This document shows, one piece after another, positions 54,002 through 62,362 of a DNA stretch of 64,000 nucleotides. The first letter of the stretch is position 1, and the number at the start of each line of letters is the position of its first letter. Where the stretch lies: the NCBI GenBank assembly GCA_013388745.1, contig JACAER010000034.1, positions 1 to 64,000 of the forward strand, read 5' to 3'. The notes below the pieces were generated by a model. The model ran no database searches, was not told where the DNA came from, and saw only the letters and a list, made by a program, of their open reading frames with translations. The translations under genes and the position numbers were made by a program. The DNA is from Chloroflexota bacterium. Its GTDB lineage: Bacteria > Chloroflexota > Anaerolineae > Aggregatilineales > Phototrophicaceae.

Positions 54002-54583
54002 ATGAGCTACCACAGCATTACCAGACAAGCGATTGAATTAGACGGCGCGCGGCTGACGCTGTACAGCAAGCCGGGACTGGTCGCGTGGGACGAGGTGGCG
54101 GCGGCGACAGCGCTGCTGGCGGCAGAAGCGCCGCTGCGCGCGGGTCTGCGCGTGCTGGTGTGGGACAGCCCGGCGCTGGCGCTGTTCGCGGCGCAGCGCG
54201 GTGTGGAGACGCATCTGTATGCCGACAATCTGATCGCGCTGGAGATGGCGCGCGCGATGCAGCGCACCCACAGCGCGCCAACGCTGGTGATTCATGACGA
54301 GCGCGCGCTGCCGCCGCCGTCGGCAGACTTTGATCTGGCGCTGCTGCTGAACCCCAAAGGTCGCGCCTATGCCCGGCTGGTGGCGTGCGCCGCCTATCAC
54401 GCGCTGAAGAACGGCGGGCGGCTGCTGTTCTGCGGGGCGAACGCCAGCGGGGCGAAAGTCTTCGCCGCTGATGCGGGCGAAGTCTTCGGCAAAGCGGCGG
54501 TGACGGTGCGCAACAAGGCACGCCAGCGCTTGTCTTCGCTCATCAAAGCCGCCCATGCGCCGCCGCCGGACGCGGACTGGTAA
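54002..54583 (+). CDS. rsmC: N-terminal half of an RsmC-like 16S rRNA methyltransferase
   Basis: The 193-residue piece matches the non-catalytic N-domain of the RsmC/RlmG family: GARLTLYSKPGLVAWDEV, RVLVWDSPALALFAAQRG, ADFDLALLLNPKG. GGGGGCGC lies before ATG 54002. It ends in a TAA at 54581-54583 directly in the frame of the next open segment; the catalytic domain follows after seven sense codons in the same frame. In the family both halves are one protein. So this is an interrupted gene, or an unusual two-protein version. Confidence 0.75.
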   Translation: MSYHSITRQAIELDGARLTLYSKPGLVAWDEVAAATALLAAEAPLRAGLRVLVWDSPALALFAAQRGVETHLYADNLIALEMARAMQRTHSAPTLVIHDERALPPPSADFDLALLLNPKGRAYARLVACAAYHALKNGGRLLFCGANASGAKVFAADAGEVFGKAAVTVRNKARQRLSSLIKAAHAPPPDADW

Positions 54584-54604
54584 AATGCCTTTCGCGGCGC
54601 CTTC

Positions 54605-55144
54605 ATGCATGACGGTTTGACGCTGTATACGCTGCCGGGCGTGTTCAGCCGCGATGCATTGGACACGGGCACGGCTATGCTGCTGGCGACACTCGATGCC
54701 GCGGCGTGCACGGACAAGCGCGTGCTGGATGTGGGCTGTGGCTGCGGCGTGATCGGGCTGCACACGGCGCAGCAGGGCGCGGCACAGGTCACGCTGAGCG
54801 ATGTCAGTCTGCTGGCGCTGGAATGCGCGCGGGCCAGTGTTTCGGCCAGCGCTTATGGCGAAAAATGCCGTGTGGTCGCCAGCGATTTGTACGGCGCGCT
54901 GCCGCCAAACGAGACCTACGACCTGATTCTGGCGAATCCGCCATTTCATGCCGGGCACAGCGTCGATACGCAGGCGGCGCAGGCCTTGATCGCCGGCGCG
55001 CGCGAAAAACTGGCGGCGGGCGGGGCGCTGCGGCTGGTGGCGAACCGCTTTCTGGCTTACGACGCGATTCTGCGCGAGGTGTTCCCCAGAGTGCGCGTCG
55101 TGCGCGAAGACACGCGCTACCGTGTGCTGGAAGGGCGCGGCTAG
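54605..55144 (+). CDS. rsmC: Catalytic half of an RsmC-like 16S rRNA (guanine-N2) methyltransferase
   Basis: The 179-residue catalytic domain begins at ATG 54605. It carries LYTLPGVFSRDALDTGTAMLL (RsmC-typical pre-motif), LDVGCGCGVIGLH (motif I), and LANPPFHAG (NPPF catalytic motif IV). RsmC modifies a guanine in 16S rRNA. No ribosome site precedes 54605, which argues for it being continuous with the upstream part. The stop overlaps the end of the convergent propeller gene. The full uninterrupted protein would be about 380 residues, a normal length. Confidence 0.8.
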   Translation: MHDGLTLYTLPGVFSRDALDTGTAMLLATLDAAACTDKRVLDVGCGCGVIGLHTAQQGAAQVTLSDVSLLALECARASVSASAYGEKCRVVASDLYGALPPNETYDLILANPPFHAGHSVDTQAAQALIAGAREKLAAGGALRLVANRFLAYDAILREVFPRVRVVREDTRYRVLEGRG

Positions 55145-56091
55145 GGCATAAAAGCGGGCGTGTTTTCGCGAAAGCTGTTAAACGTCAGCCGCCGCGCCCC
55201 GCTGCCATCCGCCTGCAGGATGTACACTTCGTAGCCTGCCTCTGGGGTGAGCCGGATAAAAACGAGGCGCTGGCCGTCTGGCGACCACATCGGCGAAAAG
55301 TCGTCGGCGCCATTATCCGTGAGCTGACGCAGCGCGCGGCCATCGGCACTGCGCACGACAATTTCGTAGTCCTGGTCGCGCAGTGCTTGAAAAGCGAACC
55401 ACTGGCCGTCGGGCGACCAGACAGGGTTTAAATCGACCGCGCCACCGAAGGGAAGAGATGTGAAGGCGCGGCCATCGCTGTTGACACGGTATAAACGGAA
55501 GACGGCCAGGCCGCCGCCGTTGGCGCTGAACAGCAGCACATCACCGCTCCATGATGAAACGCGCTCATGCACAGCCGTGCGCGGTAGGCGTGTGATTTGT
55601 CCGCTGGCAAGGTCAAGAATCTGAATATCGGTGTCGTTCAAATCGGTGCCGGCAGAAAAGGCGATCTGCCTGCCATCGGGCGACCATGTCGGGAAGGCCT
55701 GAACGCCCGCGCCGTGCGTAAGCTGGCGCACGGCGCCCGTCGCCAGTTCCAGCGTGAAGATATTCAGGCCGCCGCTCTGTGTGTCGTCGGCCATGTACGC
55801 CAAAAAACGCCCATCCGGCGACCAGCGCGGCCACTCCTCGTTGGTCGGCGTGTCGGTCAGGCGCAACTCGACGCCGCTGGCGACATCCAACAGGAAAATA
55901 TCGCTGCTGCCGCCGCGCGCCGAACTATAGGCGACAACGTCGCCAGGCCGCGCCGCGCCCACAGCGCGCGCCAGCCCAACGCCCAGCGCCGCTGTGATAA
56001 CCAGCAGTAGAACGAAGCGCAGGCAAATGCCTGTTAGGGGCAAGGTGTTTTCCTGACACGCATTTTTGAAGCTGTTTAGCGCTTGTATCAT
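55141..56091 (-). CDS. TolB-type beta-propeller protein
   Basis: The 316-residue protein has a hydrophobic anchor (about residues 20-40) and WSPDG repeats at about five places (WPRWSPDGR, FPTWSPDGR, NPVWSPDGQ, SPMWSPDGQ), with GSSDIFLLD near the start like the 1654-2571 product. Start ATG 56091 leaves a short basic lead before the anchor; the much longer upstream frame is the shadow of the SDR gene. Extracytoplasmic scaffold or binding protein, unknown partner. Divergent from the SDR gene, 43 bases apart. Confidence 0.75.
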   Translation of the reverse strand: MIQALNSFKNACQENTLPLTGICLRFVLLLVITAALGVGLARAVGAARPGDVVAYSSARGGSSDIFLLDVASGVELRLTDTPTNEEWPRWSPDGRFLAYMADDTQSGGLNIFTLELATGAVRQLTHGAGVQAFPTWSPDGRQIAFSAGTDLNDTDIQILDLASGQITRLPRTAVHERVSSWSGDVLLFSANGGGLAVFRLYRVNSDGRAFTSLPFGGAVDLNPVWSPDGQWFAFQALRDQDYEIVVRSADGRALRQLTDNGADDFSPMWSPDGQRLVFIRLTPEAGYEVYILQADGSGARRLTFNSFRENTPAFMP

Positions 56092-56134
56092 AATTATAAT
56101 GTAATCAATCAGCAAGAAAAGAGGCTTATTAAGC

Positions 56135-56977
56135 ATGACGCAGCAAACAGTCTTTATCACGGGCGCATCAACTGGTATCGGGCTGGCGACAGCCTTGCAG
56201 TTCGATACGCTGGGCTGGCGGGTGTTGGCGGGGGTGCTGCCGGGCGAAAACACGGACGCGCTGAGCAGCCGCGCCAATGTGCGCATTGTGCCGATCGACA
56301 TCACTAAAGGGACGATGATCGCGGCAGCGGCGGCCAGCATCGAGCGCGAGGTGGGCGAGCAGGGGCTGAACGGGTTGATTAATAACGCGGGCATGGCCGT
56401 GACAGGGCCGATGGAGTTTCTACCGCTGGACGCGCTGCGCTTGCAGTTCGAGGTCAACATGTTCGGGCATGTGGCGGTAACACAAGCCGTGCTGCCGCTG
56501 CTGCGTAAGGCGCGCGGGCGTATCGTGAACACCGTATCGGTGCTGGGGCGCACGGTGACACCGTTTTCGGGCGCGTACTGTATGTCGAAGCACGCGATGG
56601 AGGCCTTCACCGATGCGCTGCGCATGGAACTGCGCCCGTGGGGGATAGAAGTGATCGCGGTGGAGCCGGGCATTATCGCAACGCCCATCTGGAAAAAAGC
56701 GGAAACGAATATCGACGAAATTCACGATGAACTGCCGCCGCACGGGCGCGAATTATACGGCGCAGATATGCGAAAAATGCGCACGTCGATGGCACGCTTC
56801 GAGCGGCAGGGCAGCCCGCCACAGGTGGTAGCGCTGGCGATGGTGGATGCGCTGACCAATCCTAAGCCCAAAACGCGCTACCTGGTGGGCAACGAGGCAG
56901 CGCTGATTGGGGTGCTGCGGCTGCGGCTGGCCGACCGGCTGGTAGACTGGTTTACGCGGCGGCGCTATGGGTTGTGA
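56135..56977 (+). CDS. SDR-family oxidoreductase (retinol-dehydrogenase-like)
   Basis: The 280-residue classical SDR has ITGASTGIGLATAL, INNAGMAVTG, NTVSVLGR with the catalytic Ser, and YCMSKHAMEAF. Its length and the long C-terminal helical tail match the 11-cis-retinol/17-beta-hydroxysteroid subgroup, which uses lipophilic alcohols or ketones. It is divergent from the propeller gene and convergent with the P450 gene. It could share lipid-like substrates with the P450, but there is no shared operon. Confidence 0.85.
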   Translation: MTQQTVFITGASTGIGLATALQFDTLGWRVLAGVLPGENTDALSSRANVRIVPIDITKGTMIAAAAASIEREVGEQGLNGLINNAGMAVTGPMEFLPLDALRLQFEVNMFGHVAVTQAVLPLLRKARGRIVNTVSVLGRTVTPFSGAYCMSKHAMEAFTDALRMELRPWGIEVIAVEPGIIATPIWKKAETNIDEIHDELPPHGRELYGADMRKMRTSMARFERQGSPPQVVALAMVDALTNPKPKTRYLVGNEAALIGVLRLRLADRLVDWFTRRRYGL

Positions 56978-57007
56978 GCATTTGTCACGTCACACGTAAA
57001 GAGTGTT

Positions 57008-58360
57008 TCAGGGCACCGGTCGAGCTTCGCGGGCGGTAACGACCATGCGCAGCCCATATTTGGGGCGCAGAGTGAAAACACGCTCCGGCTTGACGACGTG
57101 TCCCGGCGCGACGCGCAACTGGAAGCGCTGCGCCAGCGTCGCCAGGATCAGCTTGGCTTCCATCATGGCAAACTGATTGCCGATGCACACGCGCGGGCCG
57201 CCGCCGAAGGGAATATAGGCATACTTCGGAATCAGCTTCTCGTTTTCGGCGCTGAAACGTTCAGGACGGAAGGCTTCGGGATCGGCGAAGAAGCGTGTAT
57301 CGCGCTGGATGCCGAAGATGTTGATAAGAATGATGCTGCCTTTTTCCAGTGTGTAGCCGCCGACCTGCACATCTTCCACCGCCTCGCGTGTCGTCACCCA
57401 CGCCGGGGGGTACAGGCGCATCGACTCCTTGAGTATCATCTCCGTATACTGCAAGTTGGGCAAGTCCGCCAGCGTGGGCGCGCGCCCGCCCAACACCCGA
57501 TCGAGTTCGCCCAGCAGCTTCTGTTCGATTTCCGGGTGCTGCGCCAGCAAATACCATGTCCAGGTCAAGGCGACTGCCGTCGTCTCGTGCCCCGCGCCGA
57601 ACAGCGTCATGGCTTCGTCGCGCACCTGTTTGTCGGTCATGTGTTTGTCGTCATCATCCTGCGCCAGCAGCAGCATCGAGAGCAGATCGCCCTTGTCCTC
57701 GTTGGATTTACGGCGTTCGTTGATGAAGCCGTAGATCAGTTCGTCGAGGCGCTTCACCGCTTTTTGCAGCTTGCGGTTGGCGCTGGTGGGCAGCCAATCG
57801 GGGATGGGAATCAGCGAATTGAAGCGCAGATTGGTCAGTTCCAGTACGGTGGTGATGACTTCGCCGACTTCGCGCGCGTCGCCGGAGACATCGGCGTCGA
57901 ACAGCGTTTTCGCCACGATATTCATGGTCAGCGCGGTCATTTCACGGTCAACATCGTAGACCTGGCCGCTTTGCCAGCGCTGCGCCGCCGCCAGCGTATA
58001 ATCGACCATCACCTGGGCATAAGCGCCGATACGCTTGCTGTGAAAGGCGGGCTGCACCAGTTTGCGCTGACGCTTCCAGAACGCGCCATCGCTCAGGAAA
58101 ATGCCACCGCCCAGCACAGGCTTCATCACGGCTTTGAGCGTGCGATCTTTGTGATAGTGCTCGGCTTCGGAAACCAGCAGCGTGTGCGCGTGATCGGGAT
58201 GATTCACGATGTACGAGCGGTACGGGCCGAACCACAGCGCGGCGACATCGCCATAACGCCGGGCGTCGAGCACGAAATTCAGCGCGTCGGCGGAAAAGGT
58301 TTGCATACTGCCCCAGAACCAATGCGCTTTGGGGATCACAGGCACAGCGGAAACACTCAT
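57008..58360 (-). CDS. Cytochrome P450
   Basis: The 450-residue P450 has the I-helix FGAGHETTAVALTW, the ExxR in LKESMRLYPPAW, PERFSAENEKL and the heme loop FGGGPRVCIGNQFAMME with the Cys ligand. It oxidises a hydrophobic substrate using electrons from a ferredoxin or reductase not seen here. The wording is like bacterial CYP102/CYP4-related fatty-acid or terpene hydroxylases. ATG 58360 follows AAGGG; an upstream in-frame start is less likely. The gene has a promoter overlapped by a TetR operator. Confidence 0.92.
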   Translation of the reverse strand: MSVSAVPVIPKAHWFWGSMQTFSADALNFVLDARRYGDVAALWFGPYRSYIVNHPDHAHTLLVSEAEHYHKDRTLKAVMKPVLGGGIFLSDGAFWKRQRKLVQPAFHSKRIGAYAQVMVDYTLAAAQRWQSGQVYDVDREMTALTMNIVAKTLFDADVSGDAREVGEVITTVLELTNLRFNSLIPIPDWLPTSANRKLQKAVKRLDELIYGFINERRKSNEDKGDLLSMLLLAQDDDDKHMTDKQVRDEAMTLFGAGHETTAVALTWTWYLLAQHPEIEQKLLGELDRVLGGRAPTLADLPNLQYTEMILKESMRLYPPAWVTTREAVEDVQVGGYTLEKGSIILINIFGIQRDTRFFADPEAFRPERFSAENEKLIPKYAYIPFGGGPRVCIGNQFAMMEAKLILATLAQRFQLRVAPGHVVKPERVFTLRPKYGLRMVVTAREARPVP

Positions 58361-58406
58361 CACACGAGACCCTTTCGTACAGTAAAAATCTGGCTTAGAA
58401 AAGTAT

Positions 58407-58426
58407 TTTGTGTAAATATTCACAAA
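58407..58426. promoter_or_regulatory. Inverted repeat in the P450 leader
   Basis: TTTGTG (58407-58412) and CACAAA (58421-58426) with an AT-rich spacer, inside the transcribed leader of the P450 gene, about 50 bases before its start codon. Possible second operator or RNA hairpin. Confidence 0.4.
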
Positions 58427-58471
58427 TAACGGTCACGAAAAAGGACACTCTGATTGCTGAGATGACAATAA

Positions 58472-58488
58472 TCACTATATGATAGTGA
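58472..58488. promoter_or_regulatory. TetR operator in the cyp-tetR intergenic region
   Basis: TCACTAT-ATG-ATAGTGA is a perfect 17-base inverted repeat of the size typical for TetR-family dimers. It lies between the divergent P450 and tetR genes and covers the -10 box of the P450 promoter. Confidence 0.75.
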
Positions 58489-58503
58489 CAAGCAGCATGT
58501 CAA
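58474..58503 (-). promoter_or_regulatory. Promoter of the cytochrome P450 gene
   Basis: On the minus strand TTGACA (58498-58503) is a perfect -35 and TATAGT (58474-58479) a near-perfect -10, with an 18-base spacer. Transcription would start near 58467, giving a leader of about 107 bases. Confidence 0.7.
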
Positions 58504-58528
58504 GATGTGTAGTAGTGGACAGTGTTGA

Positions 58529-59116
58529 ATGGTGGACAGCGACGCGCTCAACCGCTTCGAACGGCACAAACAGCGCACACGGCAGACCCTAGTGCAGGCG
58601 GCGCTGGAACTGATTTCCAGCCGGGGCTACGATGCCGTTTCGGTGCAGGACATCACAGATCGCGCCGATGTGGGGCGCGGCACATTTTACCTGCACTTCA
58701 AGAACAAGGAAGACCTGCTGTGGGGCATCTTGCAGGAGTACTTTGACCGGCTGGCAGACGAGACCGATGCGCGTTACGCCGCCGAGCCATCGCCGCGCCG
58801 CGAATTTCTGGCGTGGGTCGATTTTTTCGAGAAAGCTAAACAGAACAGCTATATCTACAGACTGCTGCGCAACATCAATTCGCCGTTTTTGCGCGAACGA
58901 GTCGCCCATTATTTTCTGCTACGCTATGAAAAAGGAATGCGCGAACAGCGTTATTCGGCCAATCTGAATCTGCCGGTGGATTTTCTGGCGGCTTTCGCGG
59001 GGGGCGCCAGCCTGAGCGTCCTGGAATGGTATATGGAGCGCACAGAGCAGTATACGGGGCGGGAGATCGCGGCGATGATGTACATGGTGGTGTTTCGCCA
59101 AGCGCCGCCGGAGTAG
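58529..59116 (+). CDS. TetR/AcrR regulator, likely repressor of the P450 gene
   Basis: The 195-residue protein has the helix-turn-helix SVQDITDRADVGRGTFYLHFKNKEDLL and a helical ligand domain (FLAWVDFFEKAKQNSYIYRLLRN, SVLEWYMER). It is divergent from the P450 gene, and the 17-base palindrome between them fits its binding site, so it probably controls the P450 and itself. ATG 58529 has a weak ribosome site. The inducer is presumably the P450 substrate. Confidence 0.85.
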   Translation: MVDSDALNRFERHKQRTRQTLVQAALELISSRGYDAVSVQDITDRADVGRGTFYLHFKNKEDLLWGILQEYFDRLADETDARYAAEPSPRREFLAWVDFFEKAKQNSYIYRLLRNINSPFLRERVAHYFLLRYEKGMREQRYSANLNLPVDFLAAFAGGASLSVLEWYMERTEQYTGREIAAMMYMVVFRQAPPE

Positions 59117-59241
59117 TGTGCGGAGTATGCATTTCGGTGTGAATATTGAAATAGGACAATTGTCCTTGCAGTGTTCCAGAGCGCTCAAATTGTGTTATGC
59201 TAGGAACAATATTTATAAACACGTTACCGGGAGCTTGTTCC

Positions 59242-60411
59242 ATGCGTCGATACACGCCTTATCTCACGGTCTTTATTGTGGTGCTGGTCTTTATTGCGGC
59301 GCTGCTGATGGCGCTGCTGCCGGTTGGCGCACAGCAGACAGAGCCGACGCCGACACCGCAGGTCGAAGGCACAGAATACGTGCTCCAGCCAGGCGACACA
59401 CTCGATGGTGTGGCGCAGGAGTTCGATGTGTCGTATCAACTGCTGCTGGCAGTCAACGGTATTACCAATGCCCAGAATGTGGCGGCGGGCACGGTGCTTA
59501 TCATCCCCGACGGCGCGCCCGGCTACGGTGAATTCCCGCCGCTGGACGAAAACGGCAATGTAATTCTGGAAGGCGTGGGCGGCGGCGGCGAAGAAGTCTA
59601 TGTGCTGCAACCGGGCGATACGCTCGACGGTGTGGCGCAGCAGTTCAACATCTCGTATATCTCGCTGCTGCGCGCCAACGGCATCACCAACGCGCAGAAT
59701 GTGGCGGCGGGCACGGTGCTCGTGATCCCTTCGGACGCGCCGCCTTACGGGCAGGTGCCGCCCCTGGAAGGTTCGACGGTAGACAGCAGCGGCGGGCAGG
59801 GCGGCGGCGTGGAAACCACAACTTACGTGGTGCAGGAAGGCGATACCTACGCCAGCATCGCCCGGCAGTTCGGCGTGCCTGTGCTGGAACTGCTGCAAGC
59901 CAACAATGTGGCCGCCGCGACAACGCCACCTGTGCCGGGCACAGAACTCGTCATTCCCGGCGGCGCGGCCAGCAGCGACAGCGGCGGCAGCGCGCTTTCG
60001 GGCAACCAATATGTGCTGCAACCGGGCGATACGCTCGATGGCGTGGCGCAGCAGTTCAACATTTCCTATCAGGTGCTGCTGGCCGTGAACGGTATCACCG
60101 ATTCGCAGACTGTCCCGGCAGGCACGGTGCTGGACATCCCGCAGGGCGCGCCGGCCTACGGCGAATTCCCGCCGATTGATGCGCAGGGCAACGTGATTCT
60201 GGAAGGCGTGGGCGGCGGCGGCGAGGAAATCTATATCATGCAGCCGGGCGATACGCTCGATGGTGTGGCGCAGCAGTTCAACGTCTCCTATGTGTCGCTG
60301 CTGCGCGCCAACGATATTCGCGACTCGCGCAATATCCGCGCCGGCACAGTGATCGTGATCCCGGCGGGCGCGCCGCCCTATGGACAGGTGCCGGCCAACG
60401 AAGGCGGATAG
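59242..60411 (+). CDS. Secreted protein with five LysM domains
   Basis: The 389-residue protein has a signal peptide (9-32) and five LysM repeats, most reading QPGDTLDGVAQQFN-SY and ending V-(I/V)-IP. Repeats 1-2 and 4-5 are near-identical pairs with the same linker (GEFPPxD, NVILEGVGGGGEE and APPYGQVP), so a roughly 380-base unit has been duplicated around a divergent third LysM (QEGDTYASIARQFGVPVLELL). LysM domains bind peptidoglycan or chitin GlcNAc. No catalytic domain is attached. GGGAG precedes ATG 59242. Confidence 0.88.
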   Translation: MRRYTPYLTVFIVVLVFIAALLMALLPVGAQQTEPTPTPQVEGTEYVLQPGDTLDGVAQEFDVSYQLLLAVNGITNAQNVAAGTVLIIPDGAPGYGEFPPLDENGNVILEGVGGGGEEVYVLQPGDTLDGVAQQFNISYISLLRANGITNAQNVAAGTVLVIPSDAPPYGQVPPLEGSTVDSSGGQGGGVETTTYVVQEGDTYASIARQFGVPVLELLQANNVAAATTPPVPGTELVIPGGAASSDSGGSALSGNQYVLQPGDTLDGVAQQFNISYQVLLAVNGITDSQTVPAGTVLDIPQGAPAYGEFPPIDAQGNVILEGVGGGGEEIYIMQPGDTLDGVAQQFNVSYVSLLRANDIRDSRNIRAGTVIVIPAGAPPYGQVPANEGG

Positions 60412-60754
60412 CGGGATTGTCAGTTATGGGCTCACCTTACGCAGCGCATCACGATTTTTCTCACAGAGATAAGGTCTGCCTTAGCCGCTGTTGAGCTGCG
60501 TAACAGCAGTTATCTGTTATCCGTTGGCAGCAGAGCGGGAGGTCATTGCGGCCTCCCGTTTTTGACGACTTGTAGAAAAGCGTTAAACGTTTGCCCGCCG
60601 CCTGAGCGTCTGCTGACCTACGCTGCGCTTGCGGGCGCGCGATTCGGCATATAATCGGAACTAGAACAACAGATTAAACGTCTAATGATCGATTCGCAGG
60701 ATAGACATGCTATCCTGTTTCGTGTTTTTGGCGCAGGGAGGACAGCTATTCGCC
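60412..60754. other. Intergenic region (343 bases): terminator and candidate promoter
   Basis: It separates the LysM gene from the L,D-transpeptidase-like gene. It contains the terminator at 60536-60563 and a TATAAT at 60650-60655 with a weak TTGCGG 15 bases upstream (60629-60634), which may be the promoter of the next gene. No coding region is apparent. Confidence 0.4.
60536..60563 (+). terminator. Rho-independent terminator after the LysM gene
   Basis: CGGGAGG (60536-60542) and CCTCCCG (60552-60558) pair over a nine-base loop and are followed by TTTTT. Confidence 0.75.
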
Positions 60755-62311
60755 ATGCAGCCGCAACCCGTTCCCGCCTTACGCGCCGTGCCAGGGCAAA
60801 CGCCGCGTAAACCGCGCGCCCAACGCCAGACCTGGTACAACAGCCGCGCGCTGTTCATTATGCTGCTGCTGGCGGCGCTGCTCTCAGTAGGCGTTGTCAG
60901 CGCCGTTATGTTCGGTCTGGGGCTGGTGTACGCCAACGGTGTACTGCCTGGTGTGCGTGTGGGCGATGTGGCGCTTGGCGGCTTATCGCTGCGCGAAGCC
61001 CAGGAGGCGCTGGCAAGGCACTGGACGACCCTGATCGTGCGCGACGGCCAACGCACGTGGGCAGTGAACCCGGTGACGTTGGGGCTGCTGCTGGACGCCG
61101 AAGCCACAGCGCGCGCGGCCTATGCGCAGGGACGCGGCACGGGCAACGCGTTCCGCACTCTGTTGGGCACAGCGCAAATCGCGCCTGTCTACCGTGTCGA
61201 TCAGGCATTGGCCGAACAGGGACTCAACGCACTCGCGCCGCTGGTCGAACTGGCGCCGGTTAACGCGGGTGTGCGTTGGTCTAATGGCCAGGTCGAAGCG
61301 ACACCGCCGCAGGATGGCCGCGCGCTGGACATACCCGCGACATGGGCGCACCTGAACAGCGGCACAGCGCTGGATGACGACAGCACGCTGCAACTGGTCA
61401 TGCGCAGCGTGGCGCCTCTGGTAACCGATGCCGGCCCGCTGGTGGCGCAGGCGCAGCAGCTTTTGCTCAACGATTATGTGTTCACCGTCTTCGATCCCGT
61501 GACGGGCGACGTAGTGCGGTGGACACTATCGCCACAGCAATGGAGTGCGTGGCTGCTGGCGCTGCCGGATCCGAGCAATCCGCTGGCGCTGACCTTCACG
61601 CTGGACAGCGCGCAAATTGTGAGCTATCTACAAAGCCAGGCCGCCGCCATTTTTGACCCCAGCCGTTATATCAACGCTGACGAAGCCGCTGCCGCCGCGC
61701 AGAGCGCTATCGCCGCCGCTTCTCCAATGTCATACGTGCGTGTCTACCATCATGAGCGCGCGCATGTCGTGCAGCCGGGCGAAACGATTGGCAGCATCGC
61801 CTGGGATTACGGCGTGCCCTATCTGTATATTCAAGAGGCCAACGGCGGCATCAGCGGCGTCAGCGCCGGACAAACGATCAGCATTCCTTCGCCCGACATC
61901 TTTTTCGATTATCCACCCCTGCCCAACAAACGCATCGTGGTCAGCATCAGCCAGCAGCAGATGTGGGTCTTCGAAAACGGACAGGTAATCTGGAATTGGG
62001 TGGTCAGCACGGGCATCAGCGACAGCCCGACATGGCCGGGTATTTACCAGATCATCTCGCATGTGCCCAACGCTTACGCCGGCAACTGGAATCTATACAT
62101 GCCGTACTTCATGGGCGTCTACCGCCCGATTCCTGGCGCAGATTTCACCAACGGCTTTCACGGCTTTCCGACGCGCGGCGGCAGCCAACTGCTGTGGGTG
62201 AACGATCTGGGCACGCGCGTGACCTACGGCTGCATTCTGGTGGCCGACGGCAACATTCAACTGCTGTACAACTGGGCTGAAGACGGTGTGGTGGTGGAAA
62301 TCCAACCGTGA
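60755..62311 (+). CDS. L,D-transpeptidase-like cell-wall enzyme with YoaR-type and LysM domains
   Basis: The 518-residue protein has a cytoplasmic basic N-terminus, one transmembrane helix (about 33-60), a peptidoglycan-binding domain of the YoaR/VanW type (VRVGDVALGGLSLREAQEAL), a LysM (HVVQPGETIGSIAWDYGVPY) and a C-terminal YkuD domain (IVVSISQQQMWVFENGQVI, NGFHGFPTRGG, VTYGCILV). YkuD enzymes cross-link peptidoglycan through the active Cys (near 492). The usual SHGCxR is here TYGCIL, so the His and Arg helpers are changed. ATG 60755 is 14 bases after GGGAGG; ATG 60707 with AGGA would add 16 residues. It sits beside the LysM protein gene. Confidence 0.88.
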   Translation: MQPQPVPALRAVPGQTPRKPRAQRQTWYNSRALFIMLLLAALLSVGVVSAVMFGLGLVYANGVLPGVRVGDVALGGLSLREAQEALARHWTTLIVRDGQRTWAVNPVTLGLLLDAEATARAAYAQGRGTGNAFRTLLGTAQIAPVYRVDQALAEQGLNALAPLVELAPVNAGVRWSNGQVEATPPQDGRALDIPATWAHLNSGTALDDDSTLQLVMRSVAPLVTDAGPLVAQAQQLLLNDYVFTVFDPVTGDVVRWTLSPQQWSAWLLALPDPSNPLALTFTLDSAQIVSYLQSQAAAIFDPSRYINADEAAAAAQSAIAAASPMSYVRVYHHERAHVVQPGETIGSIAWDYGVPYLYIQEANGGISGVSAGQTISIPSPDIFFDYPPLPNKRIVVSISQQQMWVFENGQVIWNWVVSTGISDSPTWPGIYQIISHVPNAYAGNWNLYMPYFMGVYRPIPGADFTNGFHGFPTRGGSQLLWVNDLGTRVTYGCILVADGNIQLLYNWAEDGVVVEIQP

Positions 62312-62362
62312 TACCAAGGGCAAAAGCCAGCAGTGCTGCCGCCAGAAACCCATGATAGGCTT

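Noticed and set aside
55141-56688. 515-residue version of the propeller protein
   Set aside because: The first 199 codons are antisense to the SDR gene; the anchor and propeller begin only after ATG 56091.
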